In this document: in pieces, positions 12,736 to 25,995 of the stretch | Layout: every line of letters begins with the position of its first letter | Numbering within the stretch: the first letter of the stretch is position 1 | Assembly: GCF_001625215.2 (NCBI RefSeq) | Contig: NC_030387.2 | Location: 31,953,606-32,017,605 of the forward strand | Reading direction: 5' to 3' | Source of the DNA: Daucus carota subsp. sativus | Taxonomy: Eukaryota; Streptophyta; Magnoliopsida; Apiales; Apiaceae | DNA: 64,000 nucleotides | Notes under the pieces: generated by a model | Seen by the model: the letters and a program-made list of their open reading frames with translations, nothing else | What the model was told of the DNA's origin: nothing | The model's database searches: none | Position numbers and translations under genes: made by a program

Positions 12736-13050
12736 GAGCATCTCCAACCCCAAAAACCCTTAGCAAAAATTGTATATGTGGCATCTTGATGGCATCTAGA
12801 TGGCACTTATAGAGATTATGTAAAAATTGTACCACTCCAACCTTCCACCCCTTAGCAAAAAAATATAGCCAACCATGTTTGATTTGTTATATTTGTCGAA
12901 CCAAATGAGCCCTTAGGTATAATTTTACACAAGCAAAATTATAAATAATCCTGTTGGAGCATATACATGTCCCCTTAGCAAAAAATTTACATAATCCATA
13001 TAGCCAACCAATATAGCCAACCATTATACATTTTGCCCTTGGAGATGCTC
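12736..13050. mobile_element. Tourist-type MITE (PIF/Harbinger)
   Basis: The left end GAGCATCTCCAA and right end TTGGAGATGCTC are perfect inverted repeats. They are flanked by TTA on both sides (12733-12735 and 13051-13053), the target duplication of PIF/Harbinger elements. The 315-bp interior is non-coding. It is nested in the MULE, hence inserted later. Confidence 0.88.
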
Positions 13051-13854
13051 TTAAATCAGTGATTCTGGCATCAGTAGTACTCTGCAATTGTCTCTGCTCA
13101 GTTTGTTGGGTTGTTCTTTAAGGATTGAACTTTATATTATTCAGCAAGAAAATTTGCTAATTGGGATGAAAGATCTAGGCAAGGAAGTCATGTAATTATG
13201 CTACATATTCATCCAGTGAACTAAGCTACAGCCTACAAACACCAACCAAACAAACCAACTAAAAAACTTTCCTACCTGCACTTCCAGAAACAGAACCAGA
13301 ACTCCTCCCAGACAAAATTCCTCCACATGCCCACTCTATTAAAACCAACAGAGCTCCATCCTCCACAATCATGCACATCTGAGTACAAAGTGCCAACACA
13401 GAAAGAAATTAAAAAACAAACAACTGAAGCCACAGAAAATTCACACCTCCTGTCACAGAAACCATCTGCAGACCCCCATCCAACTAAGATCACCTAAAAT
13501 AAATACCTCTCCCCAATACTGAATAACTGGTCCATAATAACCAGTGACCCAAAAAAAATAAAAACACCACCCAAGAAACTTTCTTAACTCCTAGCATTTT
13601 TTGACAGAATTTTGACGGACAAACAAAATCATTCTTAACTCCTGGGCACACTGAAAAGAATAACAAGCAAAACAAGAATCACAACTAAAATAAAATTTAT
13701 TCTGCATTATGTTTGCAATCAAAGAACTACAAAAATATAAATAAAAACTCTAAGAAATCAGCACCTATTACAAAGAAATGCAAATGTATTGCTGATACAA
13801 ATAGTAAGCTATAGTCTTCTTCCAATTTAACTATGAAACAATCTATTAAAACTT

Positions 13855-14497
13855 TTATAAATCCTGGGCAGACGTCTCTTCTATTGCAGATTTAAAAGTC
13901 TCATCAGGAACAAGTTCCCTGACTTCAGCATCGTTATCGTCCTGCATTATACCTGTAGTAACATTAACATCATAAGAAATCAGAATTAGAAAGGTATGTT
14001 CTTCACGAAGAAAATACAATAAAATTAATGTAAGATAAAAAAAAAAAAAAACTCACCACCATTTGGCAAGTATGACATGAGCTCTTCACTTGGTACATTC
14101 AGATCTATTAAATTTGTTTTTTTGCAATTTTTTTTCCCACCGGTTTTGGGCTACAAAATCAAACAAATAGTATAATAAAAAAACAAATGTACAAGGAAAC
14201 TACATAAATATCAAGAAAATTCAGAAACATACCTTCTTCCTCAGATTTTTTACAATTGTATCCACCTTAGACTGCTTCCTCTTCACTGGAGGGCGACCTT
14301 TGCATCTGTAGACCATACTGTCTATAATATTCACATACTTCAGTTTCAGAATTAAAAATTGTATTTACCTCCGGAGGTGAGAGTTGTTTAGTGGTTTCGC
14401 CATCATTATTTTTCTCTTGCACTGACGATGACTCTGTTTTCTCGTACTCTTCATTTTCTTCTTGTCCTAGACACTGATTCTCAAACTCGGAATCCAT
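13855..14497 (-). pseudogene. Shrunken FAR1-related gene inside the MULE
   Basis: Three exons read on the minus strand: 14497-14233, 14150-14057 and 13952-13855, with GTATG/GTGAG donors and TAG/CAG acceptors. Exon 1 starts MDSEFENQC and contains the FNSETEVCEYYRQYG stretch that opens the FAR1 DNA-binding domain. It then jumps directly to a KGRPPVKRKQSK-type C-terminal tail, in a frame shifted relative to the N-terminus. The tail frame continues cleanly across both introns to a TAA at 13855. So the zinc-binding FAR1 region, MULE transposase core and SWIM domain, several hundred residues in the family, are missing. A leader intron ends just before the ATG. FAR1 proteins are domesticated MULE transposases; this looks like an internally deleted relative still riding in its element. 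Confidence 0.65.
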
Positions 14498-14876
14498 TAT
14501 CCTATACAAAAAAAACAAAAAGGCTGATTAAAATCAAAATAGAGGAGATGAAATAGCTTCAATGTTAACTAGTTGTATAACATGTGTGTGTAATTTTTTG
14601 TTAGCAAGTGAAAATTAGTAGGAGATACCTGATAGTTGGAAGAGATGATCGGAAGAATCGGAGGAGATGATCAGAAGAAATTAGTACGTCAGAGAGAAGT
14701 GAGAGAGGTTAATATTAAAAGACCTATGTTTTCCTGATTAAACTAGAAGTATTAAAAATTAATTATAAAACAATATATAAAGTGATAATGAAGAAGTGGG
14801 TCATTATAACTCCTAAAAATAAGGTAGTGTTTAAGTAGTGTTTAAGGATGTAAGCCAATATTTATTGTTTTTTTAT

Positions 14877-15289
14877 TTCTAACCCTAAAATTAAATGAAC
14901 CAAAGCAAAGATTACAATTTATTTGTCACTCCCGAAAATGTGGTGAAAGATTTCCCTCAATGAATTGTGGTGAAAGAGGGGACGGCCAATCAAATAGCTA
15001 CCAATTGAAAGCCCATGTCCCATGATAACCATCTTTATAATACAATAATTATCAAGTGAGTACAAAATAAAAAATTCCTTTAACAAGACCAAGTTGAGCA
15101 CTTGATGGCTTCCATTTTCATTAAAAAGAAAAGTATATTTAGATGATCCAATCATCAAGCGACACCTATTGATGACAGATGATCCGATAGGGATGCTAGT
15201 ACTGTCTATTTACTCATCTTGTCTACTTTGATTTGTTAGTCACTCAACAATAACAACTGCCTAGTTCATTTATACACTCCTATATTTTT
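14877..15289. other. Intergenic
   Basis: No gene, RNA or repeat boundary could be supported between the MULE and the T-rich promoter-like stretch at about 15290. Confidence 0.5.
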
Positions 15290-15640
15290 TGTATAATATA
15301 TATATTTATTATTTCTTGTTTTCTCCTTCAATCTAGATATGAAACCCTGAAACCCTTTTGTTTTTTCAGGGTCTGATTCATTTCTGCAAATTCTTTTTAT
15401 TACAGAGTAAAGGTGCCATTTTTATTTTTTTTGGGTTTTGTTTTTGCTGCAAATGGAAGTTGCCCACCAAGTGAAATCAAGATTCTAAAAAGGGGTTGTA
15501 GCTTTCTTGGTAATATTATGATTATAAAAACTTGATTTTTAATGTATGCATGACTCTAATTTTCTTGGTCTTTTTGATACAGGGGGATTGAGCTGATGCT
15601 GAAGAGTAACTTCTGGTGATCTGAGGTATATGGGGTTTGT
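15290..15640 (+). promoter_or_regulatory. Possible promoter and leader exon of the EID1-like gene
   Basis: A TATATAT-rich stretch at 15290-15310 is followed by a pyrimidine-rich, leader-like sequence and then a short G-rich segment at about 15583-15625. No coding frame starts here. The only downstream plus-strand gene is the F-box gene at 24087, whose ATG lies just behind a splice acceptor and so needs an upstream non-coding exon. This stretch is a candidate, implying a leader intron of about 8 kb that later accumulated transposons. The link is conjecture. Confidence 0.25.
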
Positions 15641-17772
15641 AAAGTTCATTGTTGTGATCTGTCTACTTTAACTTTATCTGTTCTTGATTTGTTGGACTTT
15701 TTCTTAAATCAAACTTTTGACTATTGAGAAATTCCAAGTCTTGGTTCATTTTGGGTTGATATTGTAACTATTATTAGCTCATGGTTATTTATTTGTCATA
15801 AAAATTAGATTAACATTTCGAGAAGAACGGATAATTGGTGTTTTTTGCGTCATATATGTATGCCATGAACTTGGATCGGTTTTGTCAATTCCCTGAACTG
15901 AGTTCAGTCTAAAGTTTTGTCTATAGAGCTCTGATATGCAATGGAGCAGAATCATTGAAGGTTTTAGCTTGCAAATCATATGTAGTTTATTATTTAGTTT
16001 GAAAAAAATTGTTTTTATGATTCCCTGATAAATGCTGACATTTGATGGACATGCTCCTTATCAACTGACTTTCATATTTGCTGTTTGACCGGAAATTATA
16101 TATCTGCGTGGAAATGGAATGAACATAGTATTATTTTGTGGGTATTCATTCCCTTATTTGATTACTGCCAATTTGAGCCGATTCCAGATAAACGTGCATT
16201 CCTTCTTGCTACGCATGTTCTTCATTCAAACTTCTTCATACGAACTGTGCACTCTTTGCTTTTTCCCTCGTACATCTATCTCTTCCACTTAGGTCTTGTA
16301 ATCTTGTTCACAACTTTCCATTCCTTTCATAGCTCATATCATTCTATCCAACTAAAGAGAGCACTAGAGTAGCTATATCAAACTAATATGCTTATGTACT
16401 TGAACTAACAATTGTTGTCCAGCACTCTTGCTTGAAGTCTGTTTGTCATATATGGTAGTGTTTATCACAAATAGTAGTTAAAAACAGAGAGTAAAGCTTG
16501 GTAACTTGGTTCGTGTTGACGATATGCCCCATATTCCTTTTGTTACCCCATTCTGTTGTGCCCACACATGATGATGGATGACGATTTTGAATTGAGGTAA
16601 GGTGATAGGATCTGGCTGAAGTAATAGTTAGCTAGCACTTTATATCTCAGTATCTCACTGAGTTTCATTTTGCTTTATAATCAACAAACTATAAAGACAT
16701 TAGGTATAGGACCCCATATATCTTTATGGAGGGAATGGAAAGGATGAAAACTCCTTTTCTATCGCTACTAGGGAAAAAATACACAGTTATGTTTCTCAAC
16801 TTACAAATATCACGATGAAACTCAAATATGAGCAACTTATGAAGCGAACTACAAGATAATGATTTCTAGAACCTTAAGAGATGAATGACCTGGGTGTAAG
16901 TAATTCAACCATAACATTCTTATCTGACAGACTTGTGCATAGTTTGGTTGGAACTTGGAAGTAATGAAATAGGGTTTGAATGGAATAAAAATTGTAAACA
17001 AAGTTAGAGATGGAAAGAGAAAGGTGCACAAGGAAGATTGAAACTGAGAGAGTGTAAACTTTCTATGATCAGAGTTGTAAAGGAAATAAGTAGGAATGAA
17101 CATTCAACCCCACTTAAGAGATATCAAGCTCTAGTTTATGTTTATATGTCACCAACTTAGGTCTAAAGTAGGAATTCTTTAAATCATATTATATCTTATA
17201 ACTTCACTGAGTAGCTTCCAACAGGGTATATTCACGAGCCTTGATTTCATAAAATGCGAGATGCATCAAGTATTTAGAGTGGGTGCGAAGGTCTCCTTGG
17301 ATGTAGCTAAAAAACAAGCATGTATTGCTAATCATGGGTCCTATGGAGACCCTATAGCCATCATGAATTCGCCTCATTCCATTCATTAAATTTGGCTCTG
17401 TTTTCTGTGCCCTGTTTTAAGAACGTGGTTTTTCATGTACCCTTGAGGATGACGATTGATATCATTAGAGATAGTTTTTCCTGTTAAATCTATAAGAGGG
17501 CTGAAAATACTGCAAATTACCAATTTTCTGAAAACGGGTAATTATTCAGATGGGGAAGGAATAAAATTGCTGGTTGCAGCAGTGGTTTCAATAGGTCATG
17601 ATGAAGATAGCTTCAGTTGTGGCTGCTCTAAACAGAAAGAAATATAAGAAACTTAAGAAGAAATGCAAAAACTGCAGCTACAAATCAGAAGCAAGCAACA
17701 ATGATTTAAATCCCGACAGTGATATTACTTCTTTTTAGGTTTTTAAATGCATAATTTTCTTTTTCTTTCTTA
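15641..17772. other. Non-coding spacer
   Basis: Only short chance frames are present. No protein motif, tRNA or clear repeat was recognised. Confidence 0.45.
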
Positions 17773-17984
17773 GGGGTCATTTGTTTGTGTCTTAATGGTG
17801 CTGAATAAGCAATTTTCTGACCGCAAAAGACAGTCAGCTTGTTTGGATATAATTGTAAGGCATGCAGTATGAATCAGATACGGCTCACTGATTCAGTTTA
17901 ACAATTACAACCTAGCGATTCAGCTGTAATTTCTCACCAGACAATCTTGCATGTATATAAGCAAATAGCAGTAAATATTAAATA

Positions 17985-18290
17985 CTAGGATTTTTTGCCC
18001 GCTACGCATGGTTTAAGAAATTAATTCTATATTATTAAATTAATTTATTTTAAAATGAATTTAAATTTTAAGAAAGATTTGAAAAATAATAAAGAAGATA
18101 ACATAAAGAATAGTTTGTTAATGCTGGTTAATTACTTATAAAATAAGTAATTAAAAATTTATAATTATATTTAAAAAGATTTCCCACTACGCATGGCAAA
18201 TATGATTAGGCTATTACGTGAGCTCGTGGGTTTAGCCAGTGCGCATATAAAAAAGAGCGGCCGCGGGTTTCTACGTTAAAAAAAATGATT
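17985..18290 (-). mobile_element. Helitron-like 3' end
   Basis: Read on the minus strand the sequence ends CCATGCGTAGCGGGCAAAAA...TCCTAGT: a GC-rich patch shortly before CTAG followed by T, as at plant Helitron 3' termini (CTRR|T). A similar cccactacgcatggc word recurs at about 18183, suggesting two related ends. The 5' end was not located. Confidence 0.35.
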
Positions 18291-19299
18291 TTTCTACAAT
18301 GATTTTTTTATTCTATTTTTTCAATATTTGTTTTGTAATTTTTTTTGATAAGTGTTTTGTAATTGAATATATAAATATTTTACTAAAAATATTGATATTA
18401 TATTGATAAGCTCATTTAACACCACTTGTAATATAAAGTTATGGTGGCATCTTCTGGTTAAAAACATAATCCTCTAATATTTAATTTTTGTCTTTCTTAC
18501 ATCTTTATGAAGATATGTTTATAACTTTTCAGCATTTTTACTTTGTTGGATTTGCTAGATGGGTATTGGTAATAATACACAATTTTATTGAAGTATAAAA
18601 CTAAAAATATAGATAATTATATTTGTTAGAAAAATATAGTTCTAAAGAAGTTGTTCAAATTATTAATTTCTTACTACTGAGAAAAAATGTGCGTTATAGA
18701 AATCATTACATAATTTACATATAAAAATTGGAAAGCATAACTCAGTAAAGACAACTTTCTTTAAATAAAGGTTTCTTTACTTATCTTACTTTTTCAAAAT
18801 CGATGCAAAATAATAATCCTAAATTTTCTATTTAATAAATTATTCTCTCCACCCCCCACTTGACACATCATGAAATATGAGACCGATTAATATTTAATAT
18901 ATAAAATAAGTAACTAAATAGAATTAGTAGAAGTAGTTAGCTTTTTAATATAAAATTTTATAATATCCAATAGATTTTGAAATGTAAATAAAAATCTTTT
19001 TTAAAAAGAAGTAGTTAAAAAATATGCACAAACCCTGAGATGATGATAAAGAAGAGTAGACAATGAACATGTTATGCCAATGTCTCGGCTTTTATATTGA
19101 AGTTGCTAACTAATATTTCGATCTAACATCGACAAATAAAACCACAAATAAAATACTTGTAATCAAGTTAGTAGCTGCATTCCAAAGAAAGAGTATGTTC
19201 TGGCCTTTTGTCAAGCTCATTCCATAATTCATTATAAATACAGTATCAATGTTCAGAAGGTTTACGCATGCTATTATAATTAGGGCATGATTATCTTTA

Positions 19300-19770
19300 A
19301 AGTTCTCCATCCCAGAGCTCCTGGACTGTCCTAAAGGGGCTAGTTTCAGAGATAAAGAGCTGCTCAAGGTTTGCCCTCCTTTGCCGTATTGCGGCAATCT
19401 TCTTGGACCCTTCGTTGCTCAACTCCCACTCAAAAATATCAAGATTCTGCTTTAGTCTCTCTTTGTTGAAGCTATTCACCACAATAATCACCCCTTGCTC
19501 ATAAGCCCTTCTCAATGCAATCCGTGCTACAGGCGTACCTTTTGACTTTGCAATTTTCATCAGAAACTCAGATTCCAACACTCCTTTCGTCCCCCAAAAA
19601 GCTCCTAGAAGAGAAATAAGCAGCAGCCTTGATTCCCATTTATCTTGATTTTGTAAGGCCGAGACTTTGGCACTCTTCCATAGCTGTCCAAACAAATTTG
19701 ATGTCCATTGCAACAGTATCCTCAGGGTTCAGTTGAAAAAGATTTGATCCAGCCTTCATGCTTAGCGGAA
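19300..19770 (-). pseudogene. Aldo-keto reductase (AKR4-type) pseudogene
   Basis: The minus strand reads PLSMKAGSNLF, then NPEDTVAMD, then WTAMEECQSLGLT, typical of plant AKR4 enzymes (chalcone-reductase/methylecgonone-reductase-like). It then skips roughly 80 residues to a C-terminal half with LGAFWGTKGV, KGTPVARIALR, YEQGV, VNSFNKERLKQNLDIFEWEL and QELWDGEL. The N-terminal barrel with the catalytic Asp/Tyr and the central segment are absent, and frames shift. Functional family members are about 320 residues. It is a decayed copy and cannot be active. Confidence 0.8.
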
Positions 19771-20309
19771 AATGTATAAGATACTGATAAATATAGCTCA
19801 ACTTCATATTTTTGTCCAAGTTATAAAAAAAAAATTCCAGATATCTTATACATCAGTACAAAGATTATATTAATCAACATTGATATGAAGAAAATATGAC
19901 AGAAAAAGAAAAAGGCAAGTTCATATAGCTTAAAATTTAATATTCCCCATAATAGAAATGAAAATTAACAGTGCAAAGTTTTATTATAATATTCTTCTGT
20001 AGTATATAAAGTTTTCAATTACAACAATCCAATTCTATCATTGTTATTTGCTCTTCTAGTCACCTATGACAATATCTCAGTCCCCATTCATACAAACAAA
20101 TTATGATAGAAATGAACTAAATCGATATATTTAAAAATTTAATATCCATCAGAATAGAAATTGAAATTAACACTACACAGTTTTAGTACTTTCAGTGATA
20201 ATTTTCAGGATTATTTATGTCATTATGTGTTACTACTTGCAACAGATGCTTTAAAATCTAGTGGACAAATAGTCTAATAGTATTATATAATTATCATAAA
20301 ATCTGATTG

Positions 20310-22020
<1,711 letters not shown>

Positions 22021-23491
22021 CATTGAAAATAAGAATACAAATAAGGCAAGAATCTCAAGAGTTTGATAATAGAATAGTGATATAAGTTACAGCAACTGTC
22101 TACATGATTCAAATCAATTTGCAAAGTTTAAACACTTAAATTCAATTAAAAGTTCTTTCAAAACTATCAACAAACATATATACACATTTATACAGTATAC
22201 ATATAGATCGAATTTCGAAAATTATAATAAAATTGAATAGAACTTAAAGCAAACACCTTGTGTGCAATTCATTCAAAGACACTTAAATAGTTAGTTCTTT
22301 ATCTTTGATGTGTTAAAGTTTTAAACACTTGAAATCAATTAAAAGCTATTTCAAAACTACAACTTACGACTACCATATCCATTTAAAATTATGTTAGCAA
22401 ACATCTGTACGCATTTATTCGGTATACATATATAGATTAGTTTCGAAAAATTACAATAAAACTGAATAGAACTAATAGCAAACACTTTGTGTGCAATTCA
22501 TTCAAAGACACTTATAAATAGTTAGTTCTTTACCTTTAATGTTTGTGAGAATCGTAACATCTTCTTCAATAAAATCTCATAAACTTGATTGCTACCTGCA
22601 CATATCACAACTTCATTATTTTAGTTGATATCTTTAAAATCAAATATAATATAAGATTAAAGTTATGTCAAAAATTTAAAATAAATTCAAAGACCACGAA
22701 TGAAACAAAGAACAGATACATGAGAGGGGAGATGAGAGAATAGAATTCAAAATATGAGATTTGATTACGTTTATGAAGAGAAGAGAAGAGTATATAATTC
22801 AAATTTGAAATCTCAAGTTTTGAATCAAAAAGTTGAACAAAAGATACCGAAATCTGTGCAAGTACCTGTGTGTGTGTATGCACAATTTGCACAGCATCAT
22901 ACACGTGCAAAACCGTAGAAGTCAATATGGTCAAATGGCAAATGATGAAAATACGGTTAATAAGAGGAGGACAGAAAGGTAAAAACGCAGTGAAAGAGCC
23001 TTCAGGCAATATATACTAAAGAGATTGACATGCATACAAAAGACCACTGTTATAGTCAAAATTAACCCACTGATATAAGCATCAAAATTTATCCGTCAAA
23101 AAAAAATATAAGCATCAAAATTTTATAAAACGTGAAGATTGGTATAAAATTTGAAAGGTCGTGTAATATCATAACATCACATGTCAATATAGGTAAATAT
23201 TCTAGTTATAACAAAAATTATATTTTAATTTAGTTTAATATTAATTAGTTGGAAACTAATTAAATTTAACATTATCTTTAAATATGATTTTTTTATATTG
23301 CAGAAGTGTTTAATATTTGACACATTTATTTATTTAACAAAGTAAAATTATAAATTAATTTCATTCAGATATTTCAAAAATTATCTATCAAATGATATTA
23401 TTGATTTTGAATTCAGATAACTTATCGACTCAGATCATTCAGATAACATAATCAATCAGATATTTTTAGTTCAGATTTGCCAAATGACCCC

Positions 23492-24086
23492 TTAGTTCAG
23501 TATATGTGTTGATGTGTTTATATGGACCGTAGTGCTCCAAATGGTCAGAAGGAACGAATTTGGATGAAATGGAATGTATATTATGTACTATTTTGTATCG
23601 AAATATTGGTAATTTTTGTTGCTTCCTTCATTCCATTCCTACCATTATGAACTAGAGCTCTACTCACCAATTTGAGAATAAATGCTCTTTTTTTCTTCTT
23701 GCTGTTATTATTCAAAATCCTAGTTCTTGTGTCTAAGGCTTAGCTGAGTGAGATCTATTCATGGATAAATCACATGCAATTTGTGCTATGTCACGATAAT
23801 AGACCAGGGTCACAGAAATTTAGGAACTTGCATTTTTGTTCAGTGTGATAATTCATTTTACCAAACAATGAAACACTACAGCAGTTGCAAAAACCTGTAT
23901 AATTACTGCTTGTTTAGTGATTTTTGCTTTATGTATGTGTTTTTTGTTCTCTAAACTTTTGTTTGGACATCTCAATAGCATGTTGCACTCCATGGTCAAT
24001 CGACAGAATCATATGCAGTATTATCTTCTTAAATCTACACTATGACCAAAAATGTAACCATATATGTTTGCATTACCAGGTGAAAC
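23492..24086 (+). other. Upstream flank/leader intron of the EID1-like gene
   Basis: T-rich non-coding sequence ends in TTGCATTACCAG at 24079, a good acceptor 7 nt before the ATG. No other feature is recognised. Confidence 0.45.
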
Positions 24087-24833
24087 ATGACAATAATGAA
24101 GTTCTATCGCTGCATACACTCAACAAGCTGTGTGTGCACAAAAGCACATCTAAGTGAAGAAGTTATTTTCTTAATTCTACAACATATGAACTGGAATCCT
24201 AAGGTGATTGCTAGTCTCTCTTGTGCATGCAAATGGTTTGATGATCTTGCAAAGAGATTATTTTGGAAGGAATTTTGCCGGACAAGAGCTCCAAAAATGA
24301 TGCTTGATCTACAATCTAGTGGCAGTCATAGTGTTGATGGAAACTGGAGGGCATTAGGGAAGCTGCTTATCATTTGTTCAGGATGCACCCGGGGTGGCTT
24401 GTTCAATAACTATGAAATCCCTGAGCACTTTGTTTATAAGACTCGTTTTTCTCGGACCTCAGGGAAAAGCTTTCTTCTACCTCAGTGCAGATCAGATGTT
24501 TTGTATGTTTCTGACCCTTGTGAACATCTTGACCAAGGGGATGAGGGAGATGTTGGAATGTTTAGAGGTGTCTTCAAGTCCTTTGCATCGTCCAACGTTC
24601 GAAGGATGCTAATCAGAAGAGGGGCCAAATTTCATCCTACAGAAACTTGCCCATATTGCAAGGCAAAGTTATGGAGCATGCAGCAAGCGAATATGATACC
24701 ACAAAGTGCTAGCAGCAGGTTAGGAGCTTATGAAGATTGCATTGAGTATTATGTGTGTCTCAATGGACATGTTCTTGGAGTTTGCACCCTCTTGCCTTTA
24801 TCTGATTCAGAAGAGGCATCTGAATTGGAGTAA
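24087..24833 (+). CDS. EID1-like F-box protein
   Basis: A complete 248-residue, single-exon coding sequence. It starts MTIMKFYRCIHS, then CVCTKAHLSEEVIFLILQHMNW...: the unusual F-box of EID1-like (EDL) proteins, about residues 25-70, including LSCACKWFDDLAKRLFWKEF. Family-specific blocks follow: RAPKMMLDLQSSG, GNWRALGKLL, a CSGCTRGGLF patch, YKTRFSRTSGKSFLLPQC, DVLYVSDPCEHLD, CPYCKAKLWSM and a C-terminal YVCLNGHVLGVCTLLPLSDSEE. EDL proteins are F-box subunits of SCF ubiquitin ligases; characterised members act in light, ABA and flowering responses. The acceptor 7 nt upstream supports the chosen start. All conserved blocks are intact, so it should be functional. Which EDL paralogue it is cannot be told without alignment. 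Confidence 0.9.
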   Translation: MTIMKFYRCIHSTSCVCTKAHLSEEVIFLILQHMNWNPKVIASLSCACKWFDDLAKRLFWKEFCRTRAPKMMLDLQSSGSHSVDGNWRALGKLLIICSGCTRGGLFNNYEIPEHFVYKTRFSRTSGKSFLLPQCRSDVLYVSDPCEHLDQGDEGDVGMFRGVFKSFASSNVRRMLIRRGAKFHPTETCPYCKAKLWSMQQANMIPQSASSRLGAYEDCIEYYVCLNGHVLGVCTLLPLSDSEEASELE

Positions 24834-25577
24834 TACACTTATGGAACCTAGCTATCATGTTGTGAAGGTATATGCGTTCTATGACCTCAGAAAATTTGAT
24901 TGAACATTCCAATTCACCGGGGTGTAGGTTTCAGTCATTTGGCATAATATCACTAAATTTGTAAATGATACCAGTCCATTTATATGAACATCCATAAAAT
25001 TGTAATTCCTTTGATATATTGCTATCTATTATTGAACATGTTTGGAGGCATTTGATATCTTCATTTGTTAGTTATTTTGGCAAGCTAGGCACATGATGAG
25101 CTTGTTATCTATTTTCTCTGCTGATTCTTACTCTCAATATCCAAGATTTCTTTTCCCTCTATCATGTTCAGTTTTACAGTATTTGTGCACTATTTACATT
25201 TCAGAGAGGGTGGTTCTTGTGTTTGTCAATATCAAGAAAGTTTTGGACTGTAGGATAATAGATTCCGAAAACAGCATCACTCAAGAGGGGACAGGCCTGT
25301 GTGATGCATGCAAACAAGTAACATAGAAAGGGACCGTAATCCAATTCTTCGAGGTATTATCTTTATTTAAAGCACCAGATACGATGTGAATCTCCATCTT
25401 AGACATGATGAATTGTAATTTAGGAATGAAGTGCAGAGACATCATATGTTTCATTAATTTCATAGTGCTACCATCTAAGATGGGAATTTGCAGTACAGTT
25501 CTTGCTACAAGTTTAGTGTCTGCAGTATTCCCAAGTCTGGAACGGACAGTTAGCATTCTTCTTGGCACTCGATATGT
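24834..25577. other. Convergent 3' flanks
   Basis: The 3' UTR of the EID1-like gene and, beyond about 25100, the 3' flank of the convergent minus-strand gene. No further gene is supported. The small frames here have no recognisable domain. Confidence 0.45.
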
Positions 25578-25964
25578 TCATTGTTGTGAGGGTGCATTCG
25601 GTTGAACTTGTTCTTCGTCTTCTTTATCAAACTCCAGGCCTGTAATACTCATCGGGCCAATGTTAACTGCACATTTAACTTTCCGGTTAGGAGCTAGAGT
25701 AGATGATCAGTTAACAGAATTAAAAATGACAGTTGGCACATTTATAGTACATAAAAATGATGAACATTCTAAACACTAGTGAATCAAGTTCAGCAGAACA
25801 AAAAACTTAAGTTGCGGATAAACAACAAATTAGGGATTTATCTGCAAGCTTTTGTGTGTGTCTGAGAGAGAGAAAGAGGGGGGGGGGGGGGGATGAGCAA
25901 CCAATTAGGTATTTATCTGCAAGCAATCAGTTGGGGGGGGGGGGGCGAGGGGGGAAGGGGAGGG

Positions 25965-25995
<31 letters not shown>

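Larger units (their letters stand above)
12041..14867 (-). mobile_element. Mutator-like (MULE) element, non-autonomous
   Basis: The first 58 bp (12041-12098, starting CAATAAATATTGGCTTACA) are an imperfect inverted copy of the last 58 bp (14810-14867). Both ends are directly flanked by the same 9-mer TTTTTTTAT (12032-12040 and 14868-14876). A 9-bp target-site duplication with long inverted ends is diagnostic of Mutator-like elements. The 2827-bp interior encodes no transposase catalytic domain, only a shortened FAR1-like gene on the minus strand. A Tourist MITE and a 57-bp tandem duplication sit in its left half. A T-rich target makes part of the TSD match easy by chance, but the inverted ends stand on their own. 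Confidence 0.9.

Noticed and set aside
13272..13675. Trp/Phe-rich minus-strand frames in the MULE
   Set aside because: No domain, and located in the 3' flank of the FAR1-like gene.
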